From an uncultured Bacteroidota bacterium (lineage in GTDB: Bacteria; Bacteroidota; Bacteroidia; Flavobacteriales; Flavobacteriaceae): DNA of 64,000 nt. Every line of letters starts with the position of its first letter. Positions within the stretch are counted from its first letter, which is position 1. The notes beneath the pieces are model-generated. The model worked only from the letters and a program-made list of their open reading frames with translations. It had not been told where the DNA came from and did not search any database. The stretch spans positions 71,699 to 135,698 of the forward strand of contig CACEAZ010000001.1 of assembly GCA_902557655.1 (NCBI GenBank), given 5' to 3'. The position numbers and the translations under genes were made by a program. Below, in pieces: positions 35,608 through 44,478 of the stretch.

Positions 35608-36486
35608 ATGCATAAATCAGGATTTATAAATATTATTGGCAATCCAAATGTTGGAAAGTCTACTCTTATGAATTGTTTTATGGGGGAAAAGTTTTCTATT
35701 ATAACTTCCAAAGCTCAAACTACAAGACATAGAATTTTAGGTATAGTAAATGAAGAAGATTTTCAATTGGTTTTTTCAGATACACCAGGAATCTTAAAGC
35801 CATCCTATGAGCTTCAAGACTCTATGATGGATTTTGTTAAAAATGCATTAGAAGACGCTGATATAATAATTTACATGCTAGAAATAGGAGAAACATCCAT
35901 AAAAAATAATCAAGTCCATAAAAAAATATTGAATGCTAATGTTCCTACTTTTATTTTATTAAATAAGATCGATCTTTCTGATCAGAAAAATTTAGAAGAC
36001 CAAGTAATTTTATGGAAAGAATTATATCCAAAGGCTCATATATATCCAATCTCAGCCCTTAATAATTTTAATATAGATATAGTTTTAAAACACTTAATTG
36101 AGTTAATTCCACAATCACCTCCTTATTTTCCGAAAGATCAATTGACTGACAAGCCTGAACGATTTTTTGTAAATGAAATTCTAAGAGAAAAAATCTTGTT
36201 GTATTACAATAAAGAAATCCCTTATTCGGTTGAGGTAGTAACCGAAGACTTTAAAGAAGAAGACAATATTATTAAAATTAAATCGGTGATTTTTGTAGAA
36301 AGAGATTCACAAAAGGGAATTATTATTGGACATAAAGGTAGTGCTCTAAAAAAAATTGGCACCAAAGCAAGACAAGGCTTAGAAGTGTTTTTTGGAAAAA
36401 AAATCTATATTGAATTACAAGTAAAAGTTAGCAAAAACTGGAGGTCAAATGCAAAGCTTTTAAAAAAATTCGGATATAAAAATTAA
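35608..36486 (+). CDS. era: GTPase Era
   Basis: A 292-residue GTPase needed for maturation of 16S rRNA and assembly of the 30S subunit. G-domain motifs are in order: G1 GNPNVGKST (about 12-20), G3 DTPG and G4 NKID. The C-terminal KH domain (about 200-290) contains the RNA-binding loop IIGHKGSALKKIG. Length is normal. It is monocistronic between the amt terminators and the secreted paralogue pair. Confidence 0.97.
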   Translation: MHKSGFINIIGNPNVGKSTLMNCFMGEKFSIITSKAQTTRHRILGIVNEEDFQLVFSDTPGILKPSYELQDSMMDFVKNALEDADIIIYMLEIGETSIKNNQVHKKILNANVPTFILLNKIDLSDQKNLEDQVILWKELYPKAHIYPISALNNFNIDIVLKHLIELIPQSPPYFPKDQLTDKPERFFVNEILREKILLYYNKEIPYSVEVVTEDFKEEDNIIKIKSVIFVERDSQKGIIIGHKGSALKKIGTKARQGLEVFFGKKIYIELQVKVSKNWRSNAKLLKKFGYKN

Positions 36487-36526
36487 TTTCTTAACAAAAA
36501 CATAACCAAATAAATAAATACCTTGT

Positions 36527-36557
36527 TTTGAACCAATCCAATTAATAGTTATATTGG
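36527..36557 (+). promoter_or_regulatory. Promoter of the secreted paralogue pair
   Basis: TTTG at 36527-36530 and TATATTGG at 36550-36557 are 19 bases apart, the preferred Bacteroidota spacing; the -7 box has one mismatch to TAnnTTTG. It lies 24 bases upstream of the first paralogue. Confidence 0.6.
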
Positions 36558-36581
36558 TAGACTAACTAAATTTAACTAATT

Positions 36582-37328
36582 ATGAAAAGATTAATATTAT
36601 TACTTGTTGTTGTATTTACTTTTGGTAATACGATGGCTCAGATGACTTGGATGACTGCATATAAGGTTGATCCTGTAAAAATGAAAGATGCAAAATCAGC
36701 AATTTCAAATAAGACAAAAAAATATAACTCAAAAGCTGACGGTGAGTTAATCTATACCTATGAAATTGTTGCTGGAGACAGAGCTAATTATCTTGTTAGG
36801 TCTGGTTTTGCTCAATCAATGGCTCAATTTGATTCTTACGGCAGCCAGGGTCTTGATTATTGGATGGAAAATGTAGCGCCATTAATGAATAATGTTGGTG
36901 GTACCGAATATTTTTCTCACGCAACCGATGCAAGCTTTGATGATGCTGAACCAGGTGTAAATAAAATATGGAAAGTTCTTCATTATAACGTAAAGAGAAA
37001 TTCAGGACCAGATTTTTGGAAATTTAGAACAAGAGTTGCAAAAGCAGCTGAAAAAGTAGGTGGTTTAAGCCTACATGTTTGGGCTGGTTCATTAGGTGGT
37101 CCTAGTGGTCATGTACTTGTTGGATATGGAAATGCTGATATGTCGGGAATAGATAATGAATCTGAAACCTGGCCAAAGGTTATAGAAGCTTATAAAGAAA
37201 TTTTTGGTGAAGACTCTTTTGATAATGACCAAGAAGCTTTTAATAATAGCTTAGAGATGTGGGGTAACTTTTCAGAGGTTTGGAGATGGTTACCTGATTT
37301 GAGTTCTCCTGCAGTTTCAATAAACTAA
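36582..37328 (+). CDS. Secreted protein of unknown function (paralogue A)
   Basis: A 248-residue exported protein with a signal peptide ending TMAQ (about 19). No known family is recognised with certainty. Two similar halves are apparent: AYKVDPVKMKDAKSAISNK, leading to YEIVAGDRANYLVRSG and then YWMENVAPLM; and HYNVKRNSGPDFWKFRTRV, leading to LHVWAGSLGGPSGHVLVGYG. This alternation of strand, long helix and strand suggests two dimeric alpha/beta-barrel (ferredoxin-like, ABM/NIPSNAP-like) domains in tandem. The next gene is a paralogue with the same layout. A small-ligand-binding role in the periplasm is possible, but no catalytic residues can be named. Confidence 0.75.
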   Translation: MKRLILLLVVVFTFGNTMAQMTWMTAYKVDPVKMKDAKSAISNKTKKYNSKADGELIYTYEIVAGDRANYLVRSGFAQSMAQFDSYGSQGLDYWMENVAPLMNNVGGTEYFSHATDASFDDAEPGVNKIWKVLHYNVKRNSGPDFWKFRTRVAKAAEKVGGLSLHVWAGSLGGPSGHVLVGYGNADMSGIDNESETWPKVIEAYKEIFGEDSFDNDQEAFNNSLEMWGNFSEVWRWLPDLSSPAVSIN

Positions 37329-37351
37329 TTATAAATTTAAAACTTTAAAAA

Positions 37352-38113
37352 ATGAAAAAATTAATTTTATTACTATTGGTTGCTCCTTTATTTGTTTTTA
37401 CCCAAAACAATCCTAATGCTGAGTATTGGCAAATAAATAGATGGGAAGCAAAAGAGGGAATGGCAAAAGAATTTGAATCAGCTGTTGCAAAAAAGACTAA
37501 AAAATTTAACAATTCTCAAGAAACAGCAATTTTAACATTCCGTATTGTGACTGGTCCTGATTCGGGAAAATACATGCGCGTTGTAGGACCAAAAAGTGGA
37601 GAATTTTTTAACGAAACAGTATCTAATTCAGAAGAATATGCATACTGGATGAAAAATGTAATGCCCTATGTTAAAGATCAAGCAGGTAACAAAAGAACTG
37701 CTAGAATTAAAGATTTATCATATAACTGGGAAAATTCTGAAGCTCCAATGAAATATGTTGAGTTTACGACAATTAGGTTAAATCCTGGTGAAGGAAGAGA
37801 TTGGTTTTCCATGATGAGAAATGATGCCAAATTAAAAAAAGCTAATGGATTTACTGGTGTTAGAGGAGTATTTTGGCTTGTTTCAGGAGGACAATCTGAA
37901 ATGCATGTTGTCGAACCATATAATTCTCATGGAGTTAGGAAAGGCGTTTTTAGTGATCCTGATTTTGATTATACTGATTCCTACAACGAAATGTTTGGAT
38001 GGAGAGCACGCACATACGATCAGATGAATGCAGGTATGTCTATAAGAGATTATGGAGGTATAATTACCGAGACTTTAGAATTCATTCCAGAAATGTCAAC
38101 TTCTATTGAATAG
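37352..38113 (+). CDS. Secreted protein of unknown function (paralogue B)
   Basis: A 253-residue exported protein with a signal peptide ending FVFTQ (about 18), lying 23 bases after paralogue A. The two proteins share KTKK(Y/F)N, a (Y/F)xIVxG segment, a YLVRSG/YMRVVG strand and a YWM(E/K)NV(A/M)P segment in the same order, so they arose by an old tandem duplication and have since diverged. The second half (YVEFTTIRLNPGEGRDWFSMMR) again looks like a ferredoxin-like domain. A terminator follows, so the pair is a two-gene operon. Function unknown. Confidence 0.75.
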   Translation: MKKLILLLLVAPLFVFTQNNPNAEYWQINRWEAKEGMAKEFESAVAKKTKKFNNSQETAILTFRIVTGPDSGKYMRVVGPKSGEFFNETVSNSEEYAYWMKNVMPYVKDQAGNKRTARIKDLSYNWENSEAPMKYVEFTTIRLNPGEGRDWFSMMRNDAKLKKANGFTGVRGVFWLVSGGQSEMHVVEPYNSHGVRKGVFSDPDFDYTDSYNEMFGWRARTYDQMNAGMSIRDYGGIITETLEFIPEMSTSIE

Positions 38114-38138
38114 ATTATAGTTAACCCTCAAATTTTAT

Positions 38139-38170
38139 AAAAGAGCAGTATATTTACTGCTCTTTTTTTT
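38139..38170 (+). terminator. Intrinsic terminator of the paralogue operon
   Basis: A perfect twelve-base stem (AAAAGAGCAGTA with TACTGCTCTTTT), a TATT loop and a T-run of eight or more. Confidence 0.9.
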
Positions 38171-38186
38171 ACAACTAATTTAGTCT

Positions 38187-38194
38187 TACATTTG
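38187..38194 (+). promoter_or_regulatory. -7 promoter box of der
   Basis: TACATTTG fits TAnnTTTG exactly and lies 13 bases before the der ATG, predicting a leader of fewer than ten bases. No clean -33 TTTG was found. Confidence 0.55.
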
Positions 38195-38207
38195 TTGACC
38201 CTTTATT

Positions 38208-39509
38208 ATGAGTAATATTATAGCTATCGTAGGAAGACCTAATGTTGGAAAATCAACATTGTTTAATCGACTCATTCAGCGAAGAGAAGCCATTGTTGAT
38301 TCTGTAAGCGGAGTAACCAGAGACCGTCATTACGGAAAAGGAGACTGGAACGGCAGGGATTTTTCTGTCATTGATACAGGTGGATATGTAGTCGGAAGTG
38401 ATGATTTTTTTGAGTCAGAGATAGATAATCAGGTTGAATTAGCTATCGATGAGGCTGACATAATTTTATTTATGGTTGACGTTGATTCTGGAGTTACTTC
38501 CATGGATTCAGAAATTTCAGAACTATTGAGAAAAATTGAAAAGCCAGTTTTTTTGGTAGTTAATAAAGTTGATAATTCCTCTAGGATGAATGATATTAAC
38601 GAGTTTTATTCCATGGGAATTAAAAAACTTTATCCAATTGCAAGTTCTAATGGTTTTGGAACAGGAGAATTACTCGATGATGTTGTAAAACTATTCAAAG
38701 AAGAAAAGGAAATAATTGATGATGTTCCCAAATTTGCAGTTGTAGGTAGACCAAATGCTGGAAAATCCTCCTTTATTAATGCATTAATTGGTGAGAATAG
38801 GAACATTGTTACCGAAATTCCTGGAACTACAAGAGATTCTATCAATACCCGATATAATAGATTCGGATTTGAATTTGATCTCATTGATACCGCGGGAATT
38901 AGAAAAAAATCTAAGGTTAAAGAAAATTTAGAATTTTACTCTGTTATGAGGAGTGTAAGAGCGATTGAAAATTGTGATGTTTGTATATTGCTTTTTGATG
39001 TAAGTAGAGGTTTTGACGCTCAGGTAAAAAGTATTTTTTGGCTTTGTGAAAGAAATAAAAAAGGAATTGTATTAATAGCTAATAAATGGGACTTAATTGA
39101 AAAAAATACAAATTCAACAAAACAATATGAAACAATAATAAAGAAAGAAATAGAACCTTTCACAAATGTTAAAATAATTTTTGTTTCAACTTTAAATAAG
39201 CAAAGAATTCATAAAGCTATAGAAACTGCTGTTGATGTTTTTAAAGGAAGATCACTCAAAATTAAAACTAGGAAGCTTAATGATATTTTATTGCCTATAA
39301 TATCAGCTTATCCTCCACCATCAATCAAAGGAAAATATGTGAAAATTAAGTTTATAACACAACTTCCAACTCACTATCCACAGTTTGCATTTTTCTGTAA
39401 TTTGCCTCAATATGTTAAGGAGCCCTATAAGAGGTTTTTAGAAAATAAAATCAGAGAAAATTTTGATTTTGAGGGAGTTCCGATTACAATTTTTATGAGA
39501 AAAAAATAG
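38208..39509 (+). CDS. der: Ribosome-assembly GTPase Der (EngA)
   Basis: A 433-residue GTPase with two G domains and a C-terminal KH-like domain, required for 50S subunit assembly. The first G1 is GRPNVGKST (about 8-16) with DTGGY and NKVD; the second is GRPNAGKSS with DTAGI and NKWD. The C-terminal domain ends GVPITIFMRKK, typical of the family. It ends one base before the convergent MerR gene. Confidence 0.97.
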   Translation: MSNIIAIVGRPNVGKSTLFNRLIQRREAIVDSVSGVTRDRHYGKGDWNGRDFSVIDTGGYVVGSDDFFESEIDNQVELAIDEADIILFMVDVDSGVTSMDSEISELLRKIEKPVFLVVNKVDNSSRMNDINEFYSMGIKKLYPIASSNGFGTGELLDDVVKLFKEEKEIIDDVPKFAVVGRPNAGKSSFINALIGENRNIVTEIPGTTRDSINTRYNRFGFEFDLIDTAGIRKKSKVKENLEFYSVMRSVRAIENCDVCILLFDVSRGFDAQVKSIFWLCERNKKGIVLIANKWDLIEKNTNSTKQYETIIKKEIEPFTNVKIIFVSTLNKQRIHKAIETAVDVFKGRSLKIKTRKLNDILLPIISAYPPPSIKGKYVKIKFITQLPTHYPQFAFFCNLPQYVKEPYKRFLENKIRENFDFEGVPITIFMRKK

Positions 39510-39510
39510 T

Positions 39511-39837
39511 TTATAACTGATCTCTAATTTCAATTAGTTTTGTTTTAATAAAATTTAGCTTGGTAATAATTTCTAACCTTCCTAATGATTTTTTATTATT
39601 CTTAATATAGTCTTTAGCCCCCTGAATTGTGTATCCTTTCTCTTTTAGTAAAAAGTATATTTTATTAAAATTTTCAATGTCTTTTGATGTAAACTTTCTA
39701 TTACCTCTAGAATTTTTTTTTGGATTTAGAATCTTAAATTCTTGTTCCCAAAAACGAATTAATGAAGTTTTTACTTGAAATTTTGATGCAACTTCACCAA
39801 TCGAATAGTATCTTTTTTCCGGGAGGTTAATTTTCAT
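39511..39837 (-). CDS. MerR-family transcriptional regulator (small)
   Basis: A 108-residue protein whose N-terminal 75 residues form a winged helix-turn-helix of the MerR type (KRYYSIGEVASKFQVKTSLI, then RFWEQEFKIL and GNRKFTSKDIENF). The C-terminal part is a short helix with no effector-binding domain or metal-binding cysteines, so its signal is unknown. Small regulators of this kind next to an M23 peptidase are common in Bacteroidota. Its start abuts the end of the M23 gene. Confidence 0.88.
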   Translation of the reverse strand: MKINLPEKRYYSIGEVASKFQVKTSLIRFWEQEFKILNPKKNSRGNRKFTSKDIENFNKIYFLLKEKGYTIQGAKDYIKNNKKSLGRLEIITKLNFIKTKLIEIRDQL

Positions 39838-40808
39838 TAGTCTAATGATTGATTAACTACAGAGGCTTGTTGTAACAATTGATCATATTCTTTTGCTGTT
39901 AAGTTTCCGTAATAAAAATTTATAGGATTTATTTTTACTTTGTCCTTAAAAATCTCATAATGTAAATGAGGGGCACTAGATCTTCCTGTGTTACCAACAT
40001 ATCCAATCAAATCTCCTCTTTTAACACGCTGATATCTTTTTACATTAAACTTATACAAATGAGCATAAAGGCTGGTGTATCCGTAACCATGATCTATCCT
40101 TATGTGATTACCATATCCTGATGACCTATTATCTGCACGAGTTACAACTCCATCCCCCGATGCATAAACTGGTGTCCCTTGCGGCGCTGTAAAATCAATT
40201 CCATAATGAAACTTTTTTACCTTTGTAAAAGGGTCAATTCTTTTACCAAAGCCTGAAGCAATTCTCGTTAAGTCATCATTGTTGACAGGTTGAATAGCGG
40301 GAATTGACTTTAAAAGTTTTTCTTTGTCTTCTGCAAGTTTTGCTATTTCATCTAGCGATTTAGATTGAATTGTTAATCTCTTCTGTATAACATCAATCTT
40401 TTTATTACTTTCTTTAATTACGTCTGAATATTCAAACCCATCAAATTTATTATATCTGTTTACCCCACCTATACCCGCTTTTCTTTTATCTTCACTTATT
40501 GGATTTGCTTCAAAATAAATTCTGTATATAGAATTATCTCTTTCTTCGATATTTTCTAAAACACTTTCAATATTTTCCATTTTTTTATCTAATTGGGAAT
40601 ATTGAAATTTCATATTATCCAACTCTCTATTTAATGATCTTTCTTGAGGAGATTGAAAATACTGACTTCCGATAAATATGAACAGAAATCCAAAAAGCGA
40701 TGAGCCGATTAAAAATATAAGTATATTTTTAAGTACAGTTTTTTTACTCGTTTTAATTTTTTTGAACGAGAGAGACTCAGAATCGTAATAATATTTTGCT
40801 TTAGACAT
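39837..40808 (-). CDS. M23-family peptidoglycan endopeptidase
   Basis: A 323-residue inner-membrane-anchored protein: a cytoplasmic N-terminus, one membrane helix (about 27-49), a coiled coil (about 55-92), a linker, and a C-terminal LytM/M23 domain. The zinc ligands are present: His201 and Asp205 in HYGID, and His281/His283 in PHLH. It is therefore likely an active endopeptidase opening peptidoglycan cross-links during growth. It shares a minus-strand unit with the MerR gene and has a TATATTTG box upstream. Confidence 0.92.
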   Translation of the reverse strand: MSKAKYYYDSESLSFKKIKTSKKTVLKNILIFLIGSSLFGFLFIFIGSQYFQSPQERSLNRELDNMKFQYSQLDKKMENIESVLENIEERDNSIYRIYFEANPISEDKRKAGIGGVNRYNKFDGFEYSDVIKESNKKIDVIQKRLTIQSKSLDEIAKLAEDKEKLLKSIPAIQPVNNDDLTRIASGFGKRIDPFTKVKKFHYGIDFTAPQGTPVYASGDGVVTRADNRSSGYGNHIRIDHGYGYTSLYAHLYKFNVKRYQRVKRGDLIGYVGNTGRSSAPHLHYEIFKDKVKINPINFYYGNLTAKEYDQLLQQASVVNQSLD

Positions 40809-40827
40809 TATTAAAATTATATCTTTG
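40795..40827 (+). promoter_or_regulatory. Promoter of alaS
   Basis: TTTG at 40795-40798 and TATCTTTG at 40820-40827, 21 bases apart, point toward alaS. The predicted leader is about 75-80 bases to the ATG at 40910. The promoter overlaps the start of the divergent M23 gene. Confidence 0.5.
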
Positions 40828-40858
40828 TATAGTGTTGTTTATCTGATAAACACAAATG

Positions 40859-40866
40859 CAAATATA
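40859..40866 (-). promoter_or_regulatory. -7 promoter box of the M23-merR unit
   Basis: The minus strand reads TATATTTG, an exact -7 box, 50 bases before the M23 ATG and facing away from alaS. No -33 TTTG at the usual distance was seen. Confidence 0.5.
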
Positions 40867-40909
40867 ATAATACTTTTTTTGTTGAATAATAACAGATAAT
40901 AAGCGTTAA

Positions 40910-43535
40910 ATGAACTCAAATGAAGTTAGAAAGAGGTTCTTAGATTTTTTTGAGAAAAAAAAATCATAAAATTGGCAAATCATCTCCGATGGTTTCGAAG
41001 AATGATCCTTCTTTAATGTTTATTAATTCTGGAATGGCCCCTTTCAAGGATTATTTTTTAAACCAAGAAAATCCTAAGGACAAAAGGGTTGCCAATTCCC
41101 AAAAATGCCTGCGAGTTTCTGGAAAACACAATGATTTAGAAGAAGTTGGACATGATACTTATCATCACACCTTCTTTGAAATGTTGGGAAATTGGAGTTT
41201 TGGAGATTATTTCAAAGAAGATGCGATCAATTGGTCATGGGAACTTTTAACAAAAGAGTTTGGAATTAATCCAGATGACTTATATGTTACTGTTTTTACA
41301 GGTTCAAAGGAGGATGATGTATCTGAGGATACTGAAGCAATCAACATATGGAATAAAATAATTGATAAAGACAGAATTATTCTTTGTGGTAAAAAAGATA
41401 ATTTTTGGGAAATGGGAGATCAAGGTCCTTGTGGCCCCTGTAGTGAAATTCATGTTGATTTAAGAAGTGAAGTTGAAAAAAGTAAAGTTCCTGCTCAAAG
41501 TCTAATAAATAAAGATAATCCTTTGGTTATTGAGTTATGGAATCTTGTATTTATTGAGTTTAACAGAAAAGCAAGTGGTAAATTGGAAGATCTACCAAAA
41601 AAACATATTGATACTGGAATGGGGCTTGAAAGACTCTGTATGGTTCTTCAAAATGTAAAATCAAATTATGATACTGATATATTTAAAACTGTTATTGATG
41701 AAATTCAGCAAACAACAGGTATTAACTACGGAAAGAATGAAGATGTAGATATTGCTATGAGGGTAATTTCTGATCATCTAAGAGCTGTTTCATTCTCAAT
41801 TGCTGACGGTCAATTACCTAGTAATTCTGGTGCAGGATACGTAATCAGAAGAATTTTGAGAAGAGCGATTAGATACAGTTTTACTTTTCTTGATATTAAA
41901 GAACCATTCCTTTATAAATTATTTAGTTCCATTTTAATAAAAATGGGTGATTTTTACCCTGAACTTAATAATCAAAAAACTTTAATTCAAAATGTTATAA
42001 AAGAAGAAGAAAATTCTTTTTTAAGGACTTTAGATCAAGGTTTAGTTTTATTAGATGAAATAATCGCTTCCTCAAAAAGTAAGTTAGTCTCTGGAAAAAA
42101 AGCTTTTGAGTTATATGACACATATGGCTTCCCTGTTGACTTAACCAGTCTTATTTTACAAGAAAAGGGTTTTGAGTTAGATACTAAATCATTTGATAAA
42201 GAACTTGACAAACAAAAAGATAGATCCAGAAAAGCTAGTGAAGTTTCCTTTGATGATTGGATAGTTTTGATTGATGATCCAGTTCAGGAATTCATCGGAT
42301 ATGATTCATTGGAATCAAATATAAAAATCGTTAAATACAGAAAAATTAATTCTAAAAAAGATGGGATTATCTTTCAACTAGTTTTTAATCTTACTCCTTT
42401 TTATTCAGAATCTGGCGGTCAAGTTGGTGATATTGGTTTTATAGAATCTAATGATGGAGATGTTGTTCATATCATGGATACGGTCAAAGAAGGAAACTTA
42501 ACCGTGCACATCACTAAAAACCTACCCAAGAAAGTTGACCAAATTTTTAGAGCAGTTGTTGATAATAAAAATAGATTTAAAATTCAATGTAATCATACTG
42601 CAACTCATTTATTACATCAAGCATTACAACAGGTTTTAGGAGATCATGTTGAGCAAAAAGGAAGTAGGGTTAGTTCAGAAAGTTTAAGATTTGATTTTTC
42701 TCACTTTTCTAAACTTGATGGGAATGATATTATAAAAGTTGAAAATTTTGTGAATTCAAGAATCGAAAACTCTATTGAATTAGAAGAAAATCGAAACATT
42801 CCTCTAAAAGAAGCCTTAGACAAAGGAGCTACAGGTTTATTCGGAGAAAAATACGGAGATGTTGTCAGAACAATAAAATTTGGAAATTCTTACGAATTAT
42901 GCGGGGGTACACATGCTAGTAATACCTCTGAATTATGGCAATTTAAAATAATTAACGAAGGAGCTATCGCATCAGGCATTAGAAGAGTTGAAGCAATCAC
43001 TTATGATTCTGTAAAGAATTATTATAATTCAAAAGTTCAAGAATATAATCAGATTAAAACGTTACTTAAAAATCCAAAAAATTTGCTTGAATCTGTGAAT
43101 TCTTTAACTAAAGAAAATTTATCGTTAAAAAAAGAAATAGAGATTTTAAATAACGAAAAAGTTAAAACAATAAAGAACAGTATAATTGCGGATTTGAAAA
43201 GCCTGTCTGATGTAAAAACTTATTCTTCTTTAATCGAATTAAAACCAGCCAAAATTAAAGACTTGTGCTTTTCTATTGGTGCTAAAATTGACAATGTGTT
43301 TTTAATATTGGTTTCTCAAGAAAATGATAAAGTATATTGTTCGTGCTATATTTCAAAAAACTTAGTATCTGAGAGGGCTTTAAATGCTTCAGAAATAGTT
43401 ACCAAGCTCGGTGTGGTTATTAATGGTAGAGGAGGAGGGCAGCCTTTCTACGCTAGTTGTGCTGGAGATAACACTAATGCTTTAGATAAATTAATTCATA
43501 CAGCCTCAGAGATCCAAAAGCAATTAATTTCTTAA
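40910..43535 (+). CDS. alaS: Alanyl-tRNA synthetase, N-terminus out of frame at an A9 run
   Basis: Alanyl-tRNA synthetase charges tRNA-Ala. From residue 30 on it is complete: the class II core (FINSGMAPFKDYFL, RVANSQKCLRVSGKHNDLEEVG), the editing domain (HTATHLLHQAL and the zinc-site CGGTHASNT) and the C-Ala domain (GGRGGGQPFYASC). The expected N-terminus MNSNEVRKRFLDFFEKK is encoded from the ATG at 40910, but that frame hits TAA at 40967. The rest is in another frame that lacks an upstream ATG. Removing one A from the nine-A run at 40955-40963 joins them as FFEKKNHKIGKSSPM. Explanations are a sequence error in the homopolymer, transcriptional slippage, or initiation at the TTG at 40950. The gene is essential, so a functional product must be made. 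Confidence 0.9.
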
Positions 43536-43536
43536 A

Positions 43537-44478
43537 ATGAATTTTACTCAACAAAATATTTCTGATGTTAGAAATGACATTAGTAAATATGTTATTCGAA
43601 CTCCAGTACTAAGATTTGATTTTATCGACAGTTTGTGTGGTTGTAATGTTTTTTTTAAATGTGAAAACTTTCAGCATACGGGATCATTCAAATACAGAGC
43701 AGCTATAAATGCAATTAAAAATATTCCTCCACAATTTAAGAACAGAGGCGTAATAACTCACTCCTCAGGAAACTTTGCTTATGCACTTTCTAAAGCATCA
43801 AAAGAATTAAATATTCCTTGCCATATTGTAATGCCAAGTAATACACCTAAGTTTAAAAAGTCTGCCGTTCAATATTATACAAAGGATATAATTGAGTGTG
43901 AACCTAATTTAAAATCAAGAGAGTTAACAACAAGTAAAATATTAAACGAAAAAAAATTATACTTCATTCATCCGTCAAACAACATGGATGTTATAGCAGG
44001 CAATTCAACATGTGCTTTAGAGTTAATTGAAGAGTATCAAAATCTTGATTATGTTTTCTCCCCAATAGGAGGGGGTGGCTTGATCGCAGGAACCTCTATT
44101 GCTATAAAAAATTTCAATAATAATTGTAAAATTATTGGAGCAGAGCCATCCAATGTTGATGATGCTTATCGATCTTTAATATCAGGAAAAATAGAAACCA
44201 ATAGAACAACAGATACTGTCGCTGATGGACTGAGAACAAATCTTGGAACAATAAACTTTCCTATAATACAACAACATGTAAAAGAAATATTATTAGTTTC
44301 TGAAAAAGAAATTATTGAATCCTTAAATATTATATTAAATAACCTAAAACTAGTTGTTGAGCCCTCAAGCTCTGTTGTACTTGCAGCCTTAATAAAGAAT
44401 AAATCAAAATTTAAAAATAAAAATATTGGACTTATAATGTGTGGTGGTAATATTGATTTTGATAATCTAAAATTTTAG
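43537..44478 (+). CDS. PLP-dependent threonine/serine dehydratase or serine racemase
   Basis: A 313-residue fold-type II PLP enzyme. The PLP lysine is Lys52 in TGSFKYRAA, the substrate loop is SSGNFAYAL, and the phosphate-binding loop is GGGGLIAG. There is no C-terminal ACT regulatory domain, so it is not the biosynthetic IlvA type; catabolic threonine/serine dehydratase or serine racemase fits best. It starts one base after the alaS stop, so the two are probably co-transcribed, and its end overlaps the convergent glycosyltransferase by twelve bases. The choice between dehydratase and racemase cannot be made from sequence alone. Confidence 0.85.
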   Translation: MNFTQQNISDVRNDISKYVIRTPVLRFDFIDSLCGCNVFFKCENFQHTGSFKYRAAINAIKNIPPQFKNRGVITHSSGNFAYALSKASKELNIPCHIVMPSNTPKFKKSAVQYYTKDIIECEPNLKSRELTTSKILNEKKLYFIHPSNNMDVIAGNSTCALELIEEYQNLDYVFSPIGGGGLIAGTSIAIKNFNNNCKIIGAEPSNVDDAYRSLISGKIETNRTTDTVADGLRTNLGTINFPIIQQHVKEILLVSEKEIIESLNIILNNLKLVVEPSSSVVLAALIKNKSKFKNKNIGLIMCGGNIDFDNLKF

